DNA from: Perkinsus olseni
Lineage: Eukaryota > Perkinsozoa > Perkinsida > Perkinsidae
Length of the DNA stretch: 64,000 nt
Assembly (NCBI GenBank): GCA_013115135.1
Contig: JABANP010000238.1
Location: forward strand, 1 to 64,000
Reading direction: 5' to 3'
The number at the start of each line of letters is the position of its first letter. Position 1 is the stretch's first letter. The notes beneath the pieces are model-generated. The model was not told the origin of the DNA, searched no databases, and saw nothing but the letters and a program-made list of their open reading frames with translations. Shown here piece by piece: positions 52,379-62,521 of the stretch. The position numbers and the translations under genes are program-made.

Positions 52379-53167
52379 TTAGCCATACAAAATGCCTTTA
52401 ACCACATCTACGGAGGCATTATAAGACGAGAGCGTGCCTTGGGCAGAAGTATAGTTACCAACCGCTCGGTAGCCGATATGAAAACGCCAACCTCCAATGA
52501 CTCTACTGAAGCTCACTTTCTGCACGACAGAGAGGCCCATAGTGCTGAGGGCGTCACCCTCTTGAGCGGCATATAGATTCATACCATCGCTGTTAACAGC
52601 ACCCGCGATGGAGTAACGTCCGGTGAAGGCTCTCTCACGTGGAGTCGAAGCGAAGAAGTTAGTTCCAATGAAGACTCTGATGTAACCGTCGTCGCTCGGG
52701 CTGAAGGTTCGAAAGCCGGGCTCGGAGAACCATCGAAGCGTGACACCGTCGACCTCCCTCTCCAACTGAACTCCATCAGTGGTGTCCACGCTGATGGCCG
52801 GAGTATCGAAAGAGCCGGGGTTGCCACGAACGTTCATCTGTAGCCTCATTTTCGCTATTTGTCCGGGCGCGTTGCTTACGAGCTCTACCCCGACACTCTC
52901 TCGATAAGTACCATCCGCGTCGTGACCCTTCATAGTGTAAGCGCAGGAACCTTCCGGTAGCACCATAGAGGTGTAGTCAACGCCGTCTACTGTAACGGGG
53001 CCACCACGGCAACCTCTAGGATAATCAGCGGTGTCATCCACAGATATCACCGTCACCACTTGGGTGATGAAGGCGAACAAGAAGCTGCGACGGAGCCAGT
53101 TAGAGCGAAGGTTACTAGAGCGGAGCTTGGTAGCTGAAGTCATTGCGAGCTATGAAAAATGAGCTGA
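52083..53167 (-). repeat. Tandem duplication unit, copy 1
   Basis: Nearly identical to 54651-55741 at both ends (3' flank and start of gene) but strongly different in the middle of the gene. The distance between copies is about 2.57 kb. Confidence 0.85.
52379..53143 (-). CDS. Secreted family S, member 1
   Basis: 254 residues from ATG 53143. A short basic N-terminus (MTSATKLRSSNLRSNWLRR) precedes a hydrophobic signal or anchor segment (SFLFAFITQVVTVISV). The mature part begins DYPRGCRGGPVTVDGVDYTSMVL with EGSCAYTMKG (two Cys), followed by beta-rich sequence and a conserved end VVQKVSFSRVIGGWRFHIGY. No known domain is recognised. The neighbour at 54994 shares the first 86 or so and last 40 or so residues, while the middle differs strongly. 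Single exon; the 3' flank is duplicated too. Confidence 0.75.
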   Translation of the reverse strand: MTSATKLRSSNLRSNWLRRSFLFAFITQVVTVISVDDTADYPRGCRGGPVTVDGVDYTSMVLPEGSCAYTMKGHDADGTYRESVGVELVSNAPGQIAKMRLQMNVRGNPGSFDTPAISVDTTDGVQLEREVDGVTLRWFSEPGFRTFSPSDDGYIRVFIGTNFFASTPRERAFTGRYSIAGAVNSDGMNLYAAQEGDALSTMGLSVVQKVSFSRVIGGWRFHIGYRAVGNYTSAQGTLSSYNASVDVVKGILYG

Positions 53168-54650
53168 TCAATTCAGCCGAGCTTCCCTGTCGAGTCGACC
53201 GAGCAAAGGAAGCAAGTCCTGAGAAACAACATGCTGTTTTTGATAATCGGGGCGTGGAGGACATGAGCGGCACGGTCGAAGGGGCCTCGTGGGCAGATGG
53301 GCTACAGGTTGTTGCTCACCCCGAGGTTGTGCTTAGGAGTACGTCGCACTTCTGATTCCCATGGTTCGGGAGTGATTCCGCAGCCGTAGAACGCGTGCCC
53401 TTAGCCCAGCCAGCTATGTGCTTGCGTACCGACTGGATTCACTGGGTGGTATGATCGTCGAATATTCTTGGAGCGTACATTAGCCCGAAGAGAATCCTTC
53501 TTGAGCGGCACAGTCCGTAGGACCGAGCACAGAGCAGGGGTAGCTCAGGTCCGTAACAAGCGTTAGTGGAGCAACTGTGTCCGATTTTTCGACTAGCGTG
53601 GTTGGCTACGTAGAGACAGCACGTGTCCCGTGGTCCCAAAGAACTCCTTCTTCCTTCGTGCCACGACGTTCGTGGACGCTTCGCCTTCTTGGCTACATGT
53701 TCTCCCATGGTGGATCTGTCCGCTCGCGCTCTCTTGAGACCGGTACCAAGTCGGTTAGCACTCCTCGCGGCTCCTTCAGCTGTGCTACTCCGCCTTTCTG
53801 TCCCGTGGTGACCTGAGTCATTCCGGGCTGCTAGCCATATTCGTATTCGGCGGTGGATAATTTACATCGATGTCGCCGAGGTAGACCCAGGAGGGCTGAT
53901 GTATCCTTCTTACTTACAGGTGGAACACAAGGCCAAAGGAAGCTTGTGGGATGGGTACTATGAGAGTAGCTGATTGTTACGCTCCGCCTGTGTTTACGCG
54001 TGCAGAGTAGCCTGGGCTTTAGCTGTATTCCAAGATCCTTCTAACAAGCTCCCTTTGGCCCTGCGTTCCACGTATGAGTAAAAAGACTACAAGCTTCTCG
54101 TGATACTGAGCATCGTCGAGTTGTAACGTCCCGTACATCTTTCTCGACGTCAGGGAGGCGGCCCAGTGAATCGCGTGAACCAAAGCCGTCTTTCGCCTGT
54201 CAGCTTGCCGTTAACGTTTCATTGGTCAACGATTTTGGCGGCTCTGCGTGAGCCGATCAATCCCACCCAACCCATCAACAAAGACTTCGAGTGAGCTTGG
54301 ACCTACTCCGATATCCGTGTTGTAGGCCATCGCTGGGCTGCCTGCTACCCACAGAGGGGTTGTGTACCCGCTGTGCGCGGTGATCGCTTGAACCGCTGGC
54401 GTAAGCCAACAGGGAGCGCAGTCGTAGATCCCTTGTTACCCTCACAGCCTTCAGGTTAGTCGCGGCCACCGCCCCGACTCCCAATCCCCGCAGCCAGAGG
54501 GTTTCATGGGGTTGGAATTAATCAGCCCTTCGATCGCCCATCCAGCGTGTGCACCGAAGTCCATGGTCACTCGGCAGTCCATGACTATCAGCCATGACGT
54601 AACCGCCGAAACGTTTCAAGGATCCTGCCGCAGGATGATGAGACGCAGTA
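53168..54650. other. Spacer between the duplicated family S genes
   Basis: No complete gene. The end of the stretch holds a cyclase catalytic-domain fragment (54520-54660). ORFs near 53439-53816 occur on both strands without features. Confidence 0.4.
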
Positions 54651-54660
54651 ACTCGAAAGA
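54520..54660 (-). pseudogene. Fragment of a class III cyclase catalytic domain
   Basis: The minus strand contains RVTMDFGAHAGWAIEG, against RVTMGFGVHAGWAIEG in the gene at 58490-58560, and further upstream a shifted HHPAAGSLKR, against HHPGLLERLG. Frame changes and the absence of flanking exons make it a relic of another cyclase copy. Confidence 0.75.
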
Positions 54661-55741
54661 CTCCCGAAACGCAATTCCTTTCAACGTGCGAGGTGAAAGC
54701 CGCAGCCTTCGGAGAATGAGCTGATGCATTCAACCGTTGAGCCCATCATTGAAACCTCTCGATAACTAATGTGGGAGGACAGTTTTTGGGCCGCCAAGAA
54801 GTGATGTCATCTCCGTTCGGAACGGACTGTTCCTATGCCAGAAGATCAACCTTGTGTTGATGGTAGAAATAAAAGCGAAGTAGAATGAAGCTCTCAGTTT
54901 GAGAACCTCGGTTGAAAATAAGACCTCACGAGAAGCTTCCACAATCAGCCATACAAAATGCCTTCAACAACATCTACGGAGGCATTATAAGACTCAGAGC
55001 GTGCCTTGGGCAGAGGTATACTTACCAACCGCTCGGTAGCCGAGATGAAAACGCCAACCTCCAATGACTCTACTGAAGCTCACTTTCTGCATGACTGAGA
55101 GAGGTAGAGGGCCGGTGCCAACGTCCTCTCGACTACCGTACAGATTTATTCCATTGCTATTAGCGACTCCTGTGACAGAGTAAGAGCGGCTGGTGAAAGT
55201 TATGCCATCATCGGGAATAAGCGCACTGATAGAGAAACGCCTTTCAGCCCTGGCATATCCATCCTGATCGGATCTGTAGTTAAGATCGTCCGAGAAAGTG
55301 GACCAAGTGAACTTCACGCCGTCATCCTCGGTCACCAAGGCCACCTGTCCACTAGTCTCCACACTGATAGTTGGTGTATCAAATTGTTCGGAATCGCCCA
55401 GAATCTTGAGCTCTAACTTCAGGGTTCCCCTCTCTTCGGGCGCGTTGCTTGCGAGCTCTACCCCGACACTCTCTCGATAAGTACCATCCGCGTCGTAACC
55501 CTTCATAGTGTAAGCGCAGGAACCTTCCGGTAGCACCATAGAGGTGTAGTCAACGCCGTCTACTGTAACGGGGCCACCACGGCAACCTCTAGGATAATCA
55601 GCGGTGTCATCCACAGATATCACCGTCACCACTTGGGTGATGAGGGCGAACAAGAAGCTGCGACGGAGCCAGTTAGAGCGAAGGTTACTAGAGCGGAGCT
55701 TGGTAGCTGAAGTCATTACGAGCTATGAGAAATGAGCTGAA
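54651..55741 (-). repeat. Tandem duplication unit, copy 2
   Basis: Partner of 52083-53167. The left junction lies directly at the end of the cyclase fragment; similarity ends near 55741. Confidence 0.85.
54994..55716 (-). CDS. Secreted family S, member 2 (C-terminus truncated by an insertion)
   Basis: 240 residues. The N-terminal 86 residues differ from member 1 at only about three positions, then the sequence diverges (TLKLELKILGDSEQFDTPTISVET) until VMQKVSFSRVIGGWRFHLGY. One extra base near 54993 (CTCTGAG against CTCTCG) creates a stop after SAQGTL, removing the last 14 or so residues present in member 1. The shortened protein may still be made. Confidence 0.7.
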   Translation of the reverse strand: MTSATKLRSSNLRSNWLRRSFLFALITQVVTVISVDDTADYPRGCRGGPVTVDGVDYTSMVLPEGSCAYTMKGYDADGTYRESVGVELASNAPEERGTLKLELKILGDSEQFDTPTISVETSGQVALVTEDDGVKFTWSTFSDDLNYRSDQDGYARAERRFSISALIPDDGITFTSRSYSVTGVANSNGINLYGSREDVGTGPLPLSVMQKVSFSRVIGGWRFHLGYRAVGKYTSAQGTL

Positions 55742-56259
55742 CGATCATCGTTCAACGATGTGAGCGAGCAGTGACTGGCGCCCATGTCGCCTAACGGGAT
55801 CCGTTGAGCGGGGGAAAAGGTGTCGAGGAGAAACAGAGAACCCTTAGCCGGTGATGGCGAGGTCGAGGAGTTTCGGCTCGAGACTCTTCTAGAACGAAGA
55901 TCAATCAGTAACCGACAGCGATCATATGATGCCAGGTCGTCGGCCCTGAAAGGCGCTTATCCCAGCATGCAAGGCAACGTTCAAGGAGAGATGAGCATCT
56001 CACTACTGCGATGGCGATGCTGTATATCAGATATATTCGGAGTTCGCGAGACGATCATAGTAGAATCGCTACTCGGAGTCCACTCGTTCGCGTTCGACTT
56101 CGTCTCTGAAGTACGCGTGCATCTAGCTTAGTCGCTAGTAGCCTGGTTCGCTATGGGCAGGCGTGCAGACAGGCTTTGGTGGGTGGAGATCTCGCTGTAT
56201 TTTTCCTAGAGCGCAGATGGTGGGACTCACTGGGCTGAAGCGCCGGGTGTATCCCAACT

Positions 56260-56440
56260 GGAGCAGTGCCAATTCGGACAGTGGTCAACCCGTACGCCAC
56301 AGATTCCAAAACTGCCAACTGAGTCGGTGGCAGGTCGGACAAAAACGGCTGGGAGGCCTGGCCCAGTTCGGGCATGACCACTTGAGACGGTGGCACTTGG
56401 CTCGCCACTACAACTCGCACAGTGCCAACTGAGACAGTCG
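56260..56440. repeat. Degenerate interspersed repeats
   Basis: Five loose copies of GTGCCAACTGAGACGGTGGC, alternating with its partial variants, at about 35-45-bp spacing. Confidence 0.5.
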
Positions 56441-56908
56441 CTTTGCACTCCCGTTTCAAGACACCTTGCATGTGACCCGATGAGCTAGCAGGAAACTATT
56501 TTCAGCTCTGCGACACTCTACTGCATGACCTACGACAAACCTCTCCGAACACTGGGCCTGCTCGTCTGTGCCACTGCATTCCATTCAATCAACCGAAGAC
56601 GCAAAGATTGGTGGTGACAGGCGTATTTGTGACTGGTGGCCGGTGCCCCGTCCCCTCCGCACACAAGCTGACTGTCCCCATATCTTAGCCTAGTTAACCC
56701 CATGTGACGACGAACTGTTAAATCAGTCCTTTCAGACTGGTGACACTGGAAGGTCGGAGCTAGACGCTACTAGAGTCACAATAGGGCTCGATAAGCCTGG
56801 CCCGTCACCATCAGCCCGCCAATTCGGGCAGGACTCAAGCTAGTAGTGTGCAAGAAGTCTACTGACGGTACGCCGAATCAGAGTGCAATGCAGAACCCTT
56901 TGTCAAAA

Positions 56909-56943
56909 GAGGTATGGAATCAAGTTACTTGATTCCATACCTC
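56909..56943. repeat. Perfect 35-bp palindrome
   Basis: Arm GAGGTATGGAATCAAGT, one T, exact inverted copy. It is about 750 bp downstream of the cyclase stop. Confidence 0.9.
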
Positions 56944-57693
56944 AATCGTTCAGTCCCACCAAACTCGTCGTCGGCGTCTCGGGAGGTTGGCCAATCCGCA
57001 AAGACTGAGTGCTCGTACGTCGGGCTTGTCAAGGCCAGCTCAGGTTGTGCCCCGGAGTGTGAACTCTCGTCGCAGGGGGATGATTTCAACTAGACTATCC
57101 TCGCGCGCAGGACTACGTTGAGCGTATCCCAACGCACAGCTGTGATTTCAAGTCCACACAGTCCCTAGTTCCGAGTGCCAGTAGGAACTTTTCCTTCAGT
57201 ACCGGTTGAAAGATAGACCACGTTTTACTAGCTGCGATGAAAGTCACCACTGTCGTGTTCTAGTAATGGTTTGAGTCGCGCATGATAGCTCAACAACACC
57301 TCAGGTTCCACCAGCGCAAATCTTGTGCGTGTGAGTTGAAAATCCAACGCCGACGTCGGCGTTAGTTAGACTGCTGTGCTGTCGTGCGTCGCGACAGCAC
57401 GGCTTAGTTAGACTAGCACCACCGATGTACCTTTCTGAGGGGATCAATTCAGCCTTTTGATAGGCTGTGTTCATCAAGTCAAAGAGAAATCATCAAAGTC
57501 TGTGCTCAAGAGAGAAAATCTTGTGCGTCACATCGAGCTCATTCGTCTATCTCAAGAGAGTATTCCTCGATGTTTGATTGGGAGATGTTATTGACTGAAT
57601 CGACTGTAAAGGACTACTATGAACAAGACAATCGCATCAAGGGACACAACCTTATCACAATGATCATCATCATGGACAACATTAATGATACCA

Positions 57694-60600
57694 CTACTTC
57701 TCCGTAAGAGCACGATACCCCTCCCAGTCCTTCGGTGCTACACAATCATGCGATCTCATAAACTTCAGGAGAACCGCACTTGGACCATCCTCATACCCCA
57801 ACATATCCTTAGTCTCGGTCAATGTCGAAGCGGCAGCCTTCCATTCACCAGCCTCGTAATTCCGATACGCCGCACCAAATTTTCCGAGGAACGTCGGCGT
57901 GAAAATTTTCCGTGCAAGAACGAGGTCTTCATCGTTCTCCCAGGCGTCAGCTACGACATATTCCTCGCTCCACTTCTTCTGTTTCTTCGCTTCCCTCATT
58001 CGCCTCAATTTGGACTTATTAATTGTTCTATTGTGGATGCCATGCGGAGGTGTTACAGCGCCGGCGATTCTATTACTCTGTCGACGTCCGCTGTGCCTCC
58101 TCTTCTTTTTCGCCTCATACCAGTAACACTGCCATTCGAGCTCGCAAATGAGCCGTGCTTTCGGACAACAGTGCCATTGTTACTATCAAGGACTTGAGCT
58201 TGCGCGCTGTTCGTCCTGGAAAGCACTCCTCTAAGATGACTATCCATCGTCTCTGAATCAGCTACGGGCAAGGAAAGATAGTCGACGTCAATCGTGTACA
58301 ATCTGACCGGTACATTGGACCCCTTCACCGTCACATTATCGATCACCCTACAGTACTTCTGCATATGGCTTGAACACATATTCTTTATCAAAACCTCAGA
58401 ACATAATATATTAGTCTTATACTGCTTCGTCGCAGCAGCCAGCCTACTGGCCATATTCACGTTCGGGCGATAAATAGCTAGCATCGATTTTGAACTCGGA
58501 TCCGATCGCCCCTTCGATCGCCCAACCAGCGTGCACACCGAAGCCCATGGTCACTCGATAGTCATCACCCAGCCGTTCCAGTAAACCGGGATGATGCCTG
58601 TATTCCGCGAGGACTGGCGATTTATTAATCGCCACCAATATCTTCACAAAAGACATGACTGACATGTCCGCCAATTTTTGCCGCTTCGCTTCGACTTTTT
58701 TGTTTTCCTGGGACTCGGCGAAAGGCAATCTCCATACCATCAAAAACGCTTCACCCAGATTTCTGTTGGCAACCCCGTGATACTCGTCCGCAATGCCATG
58801 AACAATCTCGCCGATCTGACGAATGAAGAGATTTACTCTATCTTTTCTGTTATTACCGAAATTTTTTATTTCTCTGCTGAGTTCGATTTTACGTTTTCAT
58901 TTCAAAATTTTCCTAATTTTACATCAACTCTTACACTCATTGTGCGTTACTCTTTCACTTTTAGGATCAATCTACATATTTCATTACCTGGTTGACGAAT
59001 AACATAATTTTGTCCTGCAAGATTTCCGTAGCGACATTAAATTGCCGTATATCGCAAAAGCCAATAATAGCTTCTACTCTCGACCCCGAAACCATCGGGT
59101 CTACAGCGGCGCTATCTCCACCTGAGAAAAACCAATCAGCCTCCAGAATAGCGGCTCGAGGATTCCAACTGCCATAAGTCTCTCATCAAGACCGAGTTGA
59201 GCGACGGTAACTTGCCGAGAGGTCAACAAAGCTATGCATTTCCAAAGCAAGTCTTATCTAAAACTCTTTCGGCATGGCAAAAGTATTATTCTTGCCCTGT
59301 GGCCATCCACGTTACGTCAAACTACTCGGCAGATATTTCGCGTCGTGAAAGACAGTGAGTGCTCCACAGCGTCCTAGTCCGCTAGAAGCTTCCCTTATAC
59401 ATCGAACTGTGCAACGTAAAATCGCCACGTCTCTCAGCACAAAGGACGCCGACTAGCGCCATAGTCATCACGGGTGAGGCCCCCGTAGTACTACCTCGAA
59501 TATTATGGCCTATAACTTCAGTGCCAGCTTCACCGAACCCTACAGCCAACAGACCGCCAATCTTGATGATCGTCTTCTCCAGTATAACAGTTTCTAGCGG
59601 CTCTCCCCTGCGCAAACCGTCCGTGGAAAATACAACTATCAACAGCATAATATCATTACTACCTCGCTCCGCCTTTACTCGACGCTTCCGTTATCTTCCT
59701 TTTAACTCTCCATCGCGCAACTGGGTTGCTAGCCTTAGAAAATTCATTTTTCAATTTTTCTTTTTCCGCCATTTCCCGCTTATGCTCATCATCACCCAGC
59801 TTCGTAGCATAAAGAGGATTCCTGACCACACACCACATCCGAATCATCATCGCGCTGATCAGCATCCTTTACAGTCTTATTTTATCCATTTTATTAGCCA
59901 TCCTCTCAATCGGACGTAATACCAAATCATTCGCATCTTTCGAAAAGAACAACGCTCCTCCACCTGAGAAAGTGGAAAGCAGTGCGATCCAAAGGCAGCC
60001 ACTACTACTATTACCTAATAAAACGCATATGAAAAGGGTTTGAATGATATTCAGTATCGCCGAGGCCTGCGTGTAAGATCTCTGGTCCATGATGATCTCA
60101 AAGTAGTAATGATAATGATCATCCTCATGCGCGATGTAATGCGCCATATGGCCGGCACTGTTGGCTTGGAACAGCGGCAAATATCGGACTCTTTCCGTGA
60201 ACCGCAGATATTCTTCGGGACAGTATTTAGTAATATTATTTCCATCACCGCTTCTAAAATTGTCATCAAGTATTATACCATTTTCGTCAGCACAAACTGT
60301 GTCCCAAGGGGCAGCTAGCCTGGTGAGAGTTTCCACTGGTATTGTCCCGGTATCTGATCGTGCAATCATAGTAATACCATAACAATTGAGACACGCCCAA
60401 TGACTCTGTAATGTCTATATCGCTGAGCGGCTCAGCTAAGAAGCTACGCTGAAGCTAGAGTGGCGGATGATAAGAAGACAGCAGACGAAATATCGAATTC
60501 CAGATGGCAAAACCCGGGTGTTGTGTTCTCAACCAGCCAGTTCTCACAGTCGACCCAGCGCCACTCACTCATAATGTAATCTCCGCTAGCACCGCCCGGC

Positions 60601-62521
60601 TCTATGATCCCCGTGTCATTCCCACGAGCGTCATTATCGCTGTTGCTCGTCCTCAGCAGGGTGGGTTGCGGATGACTAAATAATCGAAAAAATGAAAGAA
60701 AAGAGAATTTCCGCGCAGACTAGTACTTCAAGCATTCGTCATCATGAGGGCCTGTGTGATGATAGCTCATCCAAAAATAAAACTGTCGATACCTAAAAAT
60801 GATTCATAACGTTAAGATGATTTTTTGGTGATTTTCTCACGTATGCCCAAGGCAAAGATCTCCGTCAGGACAGGATTGCTCCGCACTGTGAGGGTTGTGA
60901 TAATACATAAAATTGAGTAGTTCCCTTTCGTAGCCCTCCCTAAAAACTGATGATAAAGAAAACCGCTGTTCTTCATCTATTTCACCTCATGATATCTTTT
61001 ATTTTGGTATCATTGATGGTACCCTCCCTCAGCTGGATGCAGCTGTCAACGTACATGCTCCAGGTGCGATATATATTATCAACAGCATATCTAATAACAA
61101 GAATCCCCTTACAAAATATCTAATGTCGAAGCGTGCGCGCGGCGAGTTGACCCCGCAAAAAGCTCCGGTTCGCCTTACGTTAGTCTAGATACTACTATAT
61201 TTTTCCGATTGTATTCTAAACAACAAAACGGGAGCGTGAACTACCCTATCGATTGATGAATAACAAGGCACGGCAGTCAAAACAGTCGGCCAGTTGACAC
61301 TTGAATTGTAAGCGAATGAAAGCGTTTTCAAATGGTAAGAAAAACTATCCTACTGCCGAGGTCGACCTCAAATCTGCTAATTACTGAGACCATTTATTTC
61401 AGCTGGAGGAATGGTCGGCAGCAGCCTACAGTCGTCTCACACTTCGTGTATAACGTACAGCCCACCAAGGCGCGTCACGGACGACAGTAAGCTCACGACG
61501 AGCTCTACCTCTAGCGGAGGATCGCAATAAAATCCGTACTGGATTAGCTTCACCTTTGGCCGTCGGAAGTAGCGGCACGTTTTGGAGAAACATCATTGAC
61601 GTGGCGACAGAATCCCCAGGCTTACTGTGGACTGGTCGACATATCCTCGAAGTGCCCGTTGACCTCGAACTGCGGTATCAGAAACAGCATAGCCAGGACC
61701 AGCAGTATAACCTAAGATATCATATTATACGGTTAACAACGTATTTGTAGCATAAAATTACCTTCCTCGTTGTGAGCTCAGATAGCTTCTTCCCCACCCG
61801 ACTCTCGTCGCCCATGGCTTCTTCGTCCTCATGCTTGTCGTCGTTCGATAACACGTCATCTTCGACGGCCACAAGGGCGTGCAAATGACCTTTTCGTCGC
61901 TTATTGGTATTATTATCGGCCTCCGGTTTTCCTTCAGCCGGGCTCGCTGCACCCTTGCTGTGGCCTTCAGCGGACACTTGGGACGCTGTTGACGATCTTC
62001 GCATCTTGTGTTGATGATTGTTGGTTTCAAGCGCGGCCTTGTACAGCTTGATGATCCTCAATAAACGGATTAGTCGTATTATTCTGACGACCCTTCCTGC
62101 CCTGGTGCCGGCCCGACTGGCCCTCCCCGCCCGCGCGACTCTGGCATCGCTGCTGCCACCTCCGCCACCGAACAAAGCTTCGGCGACGAAGGTTAGATCC
62201 AGTATGAGTGATGCTGTGGATAAGGAGTCCAGGAAGAAGAAAAAGGACCAGATATACCCTTCCTTGCCGACGGACGCCGCTGTCACCTGAAACCACCAAA
62301 AAAAATTTCAATCATCATCATGGTGACGGGGAAATTACCTCGATGACGAATATGACCAAGGAGATCGAAGTGAGCACGTCGAAGGTGGTATCGGCCGACT
62401 GTGACGTTGAACTAACTCTGATGTCATCACCAAACAACGCGTATATTGTGATAACGGAGGTTATGAACCTGACAGGAGTAACGACAAAATCGCCGGGGAT
62501 AAACTCCCTGAGAGAAGGCCT
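57694..62521 (-). CDS. Ion-channel/adenylate-or-guanylate cyclase fusion gene (partial model)
   Basis: Makes a cyclic nucleotide; a membrane voltage-sensor-like module is followed by a class III cyclase. Exons read 5' to 3': 62339-62521 (S1-S2: ITIYALFGDDIR, LTSISLVIFVIE), 61762-62286 (S3, then S4 with Arg/Lys about every third residue, RVVRIIRLIRLLRIIKLYK), 61626-61711, an unresolved part, 59873-60405 (ends DLVLRPIERMANKM), 59663-59821, 59495-59607 (ILEKTIIKIGGLLAVGFGEA), 58988-59121 (GFCDIRQFNVATEIL), 58057-58815 (VTMGFGVHAGWAIEG, NVNMASRLAAATKQY) and 57694-58003 (tail). All listed junctions are GT-AG and in phase. One extra C at 58465-58467 breaks the frame inside the catalytic domain. An exon near 60460-60675 is likely. 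Alveolate cyclases are known to have this fusion. Gene start not found. Confidence 0.85.
58465..58467 (-). other. One-base frameshift in the cyclase catalytic domain
   Basis: The minus strand has three C where two are needed to join SYLSP to NVNMASRL, a conserved cyclase segment. Upstream and downstream frames are both clean, so a sequencing or assembly error in the C-run is as likely as a mutation. Confidence 0.8.
60460..60675 (-). other. Probable additional cyclase exon
   Basis: Open frame after an acceptor-like TTATTTAG at about 60674, containing GDYIMSEWRWVDCENWLVEN, in the gap between the channel module and the exon at 60405. It is likely an extracellular-loop exon. The donor is unclear: the 3' end overlaps a repeat word shared with 44725-44768. 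Confidence 0.4.

Larger units (their letters stand above)
55742..57693. other. Intergenic stretch between family S and the cyclase
   Basis: No convincing gene. It contains degenerate GTGCCAACTGAGAC repeats (56260-56440), a perfect palindrome (56909-56943) and shorter hairpins near 57350 and 57382-57406. Confidence 0.45.

Noticed and set aside
58465..58467. Programmed frameshift in the cyclase
   Set aside because: The site is a plain C-run with no known shift signal; an error or mutation is simpler. Frameshifting known in perkinsids concerns mitochondrial genes.
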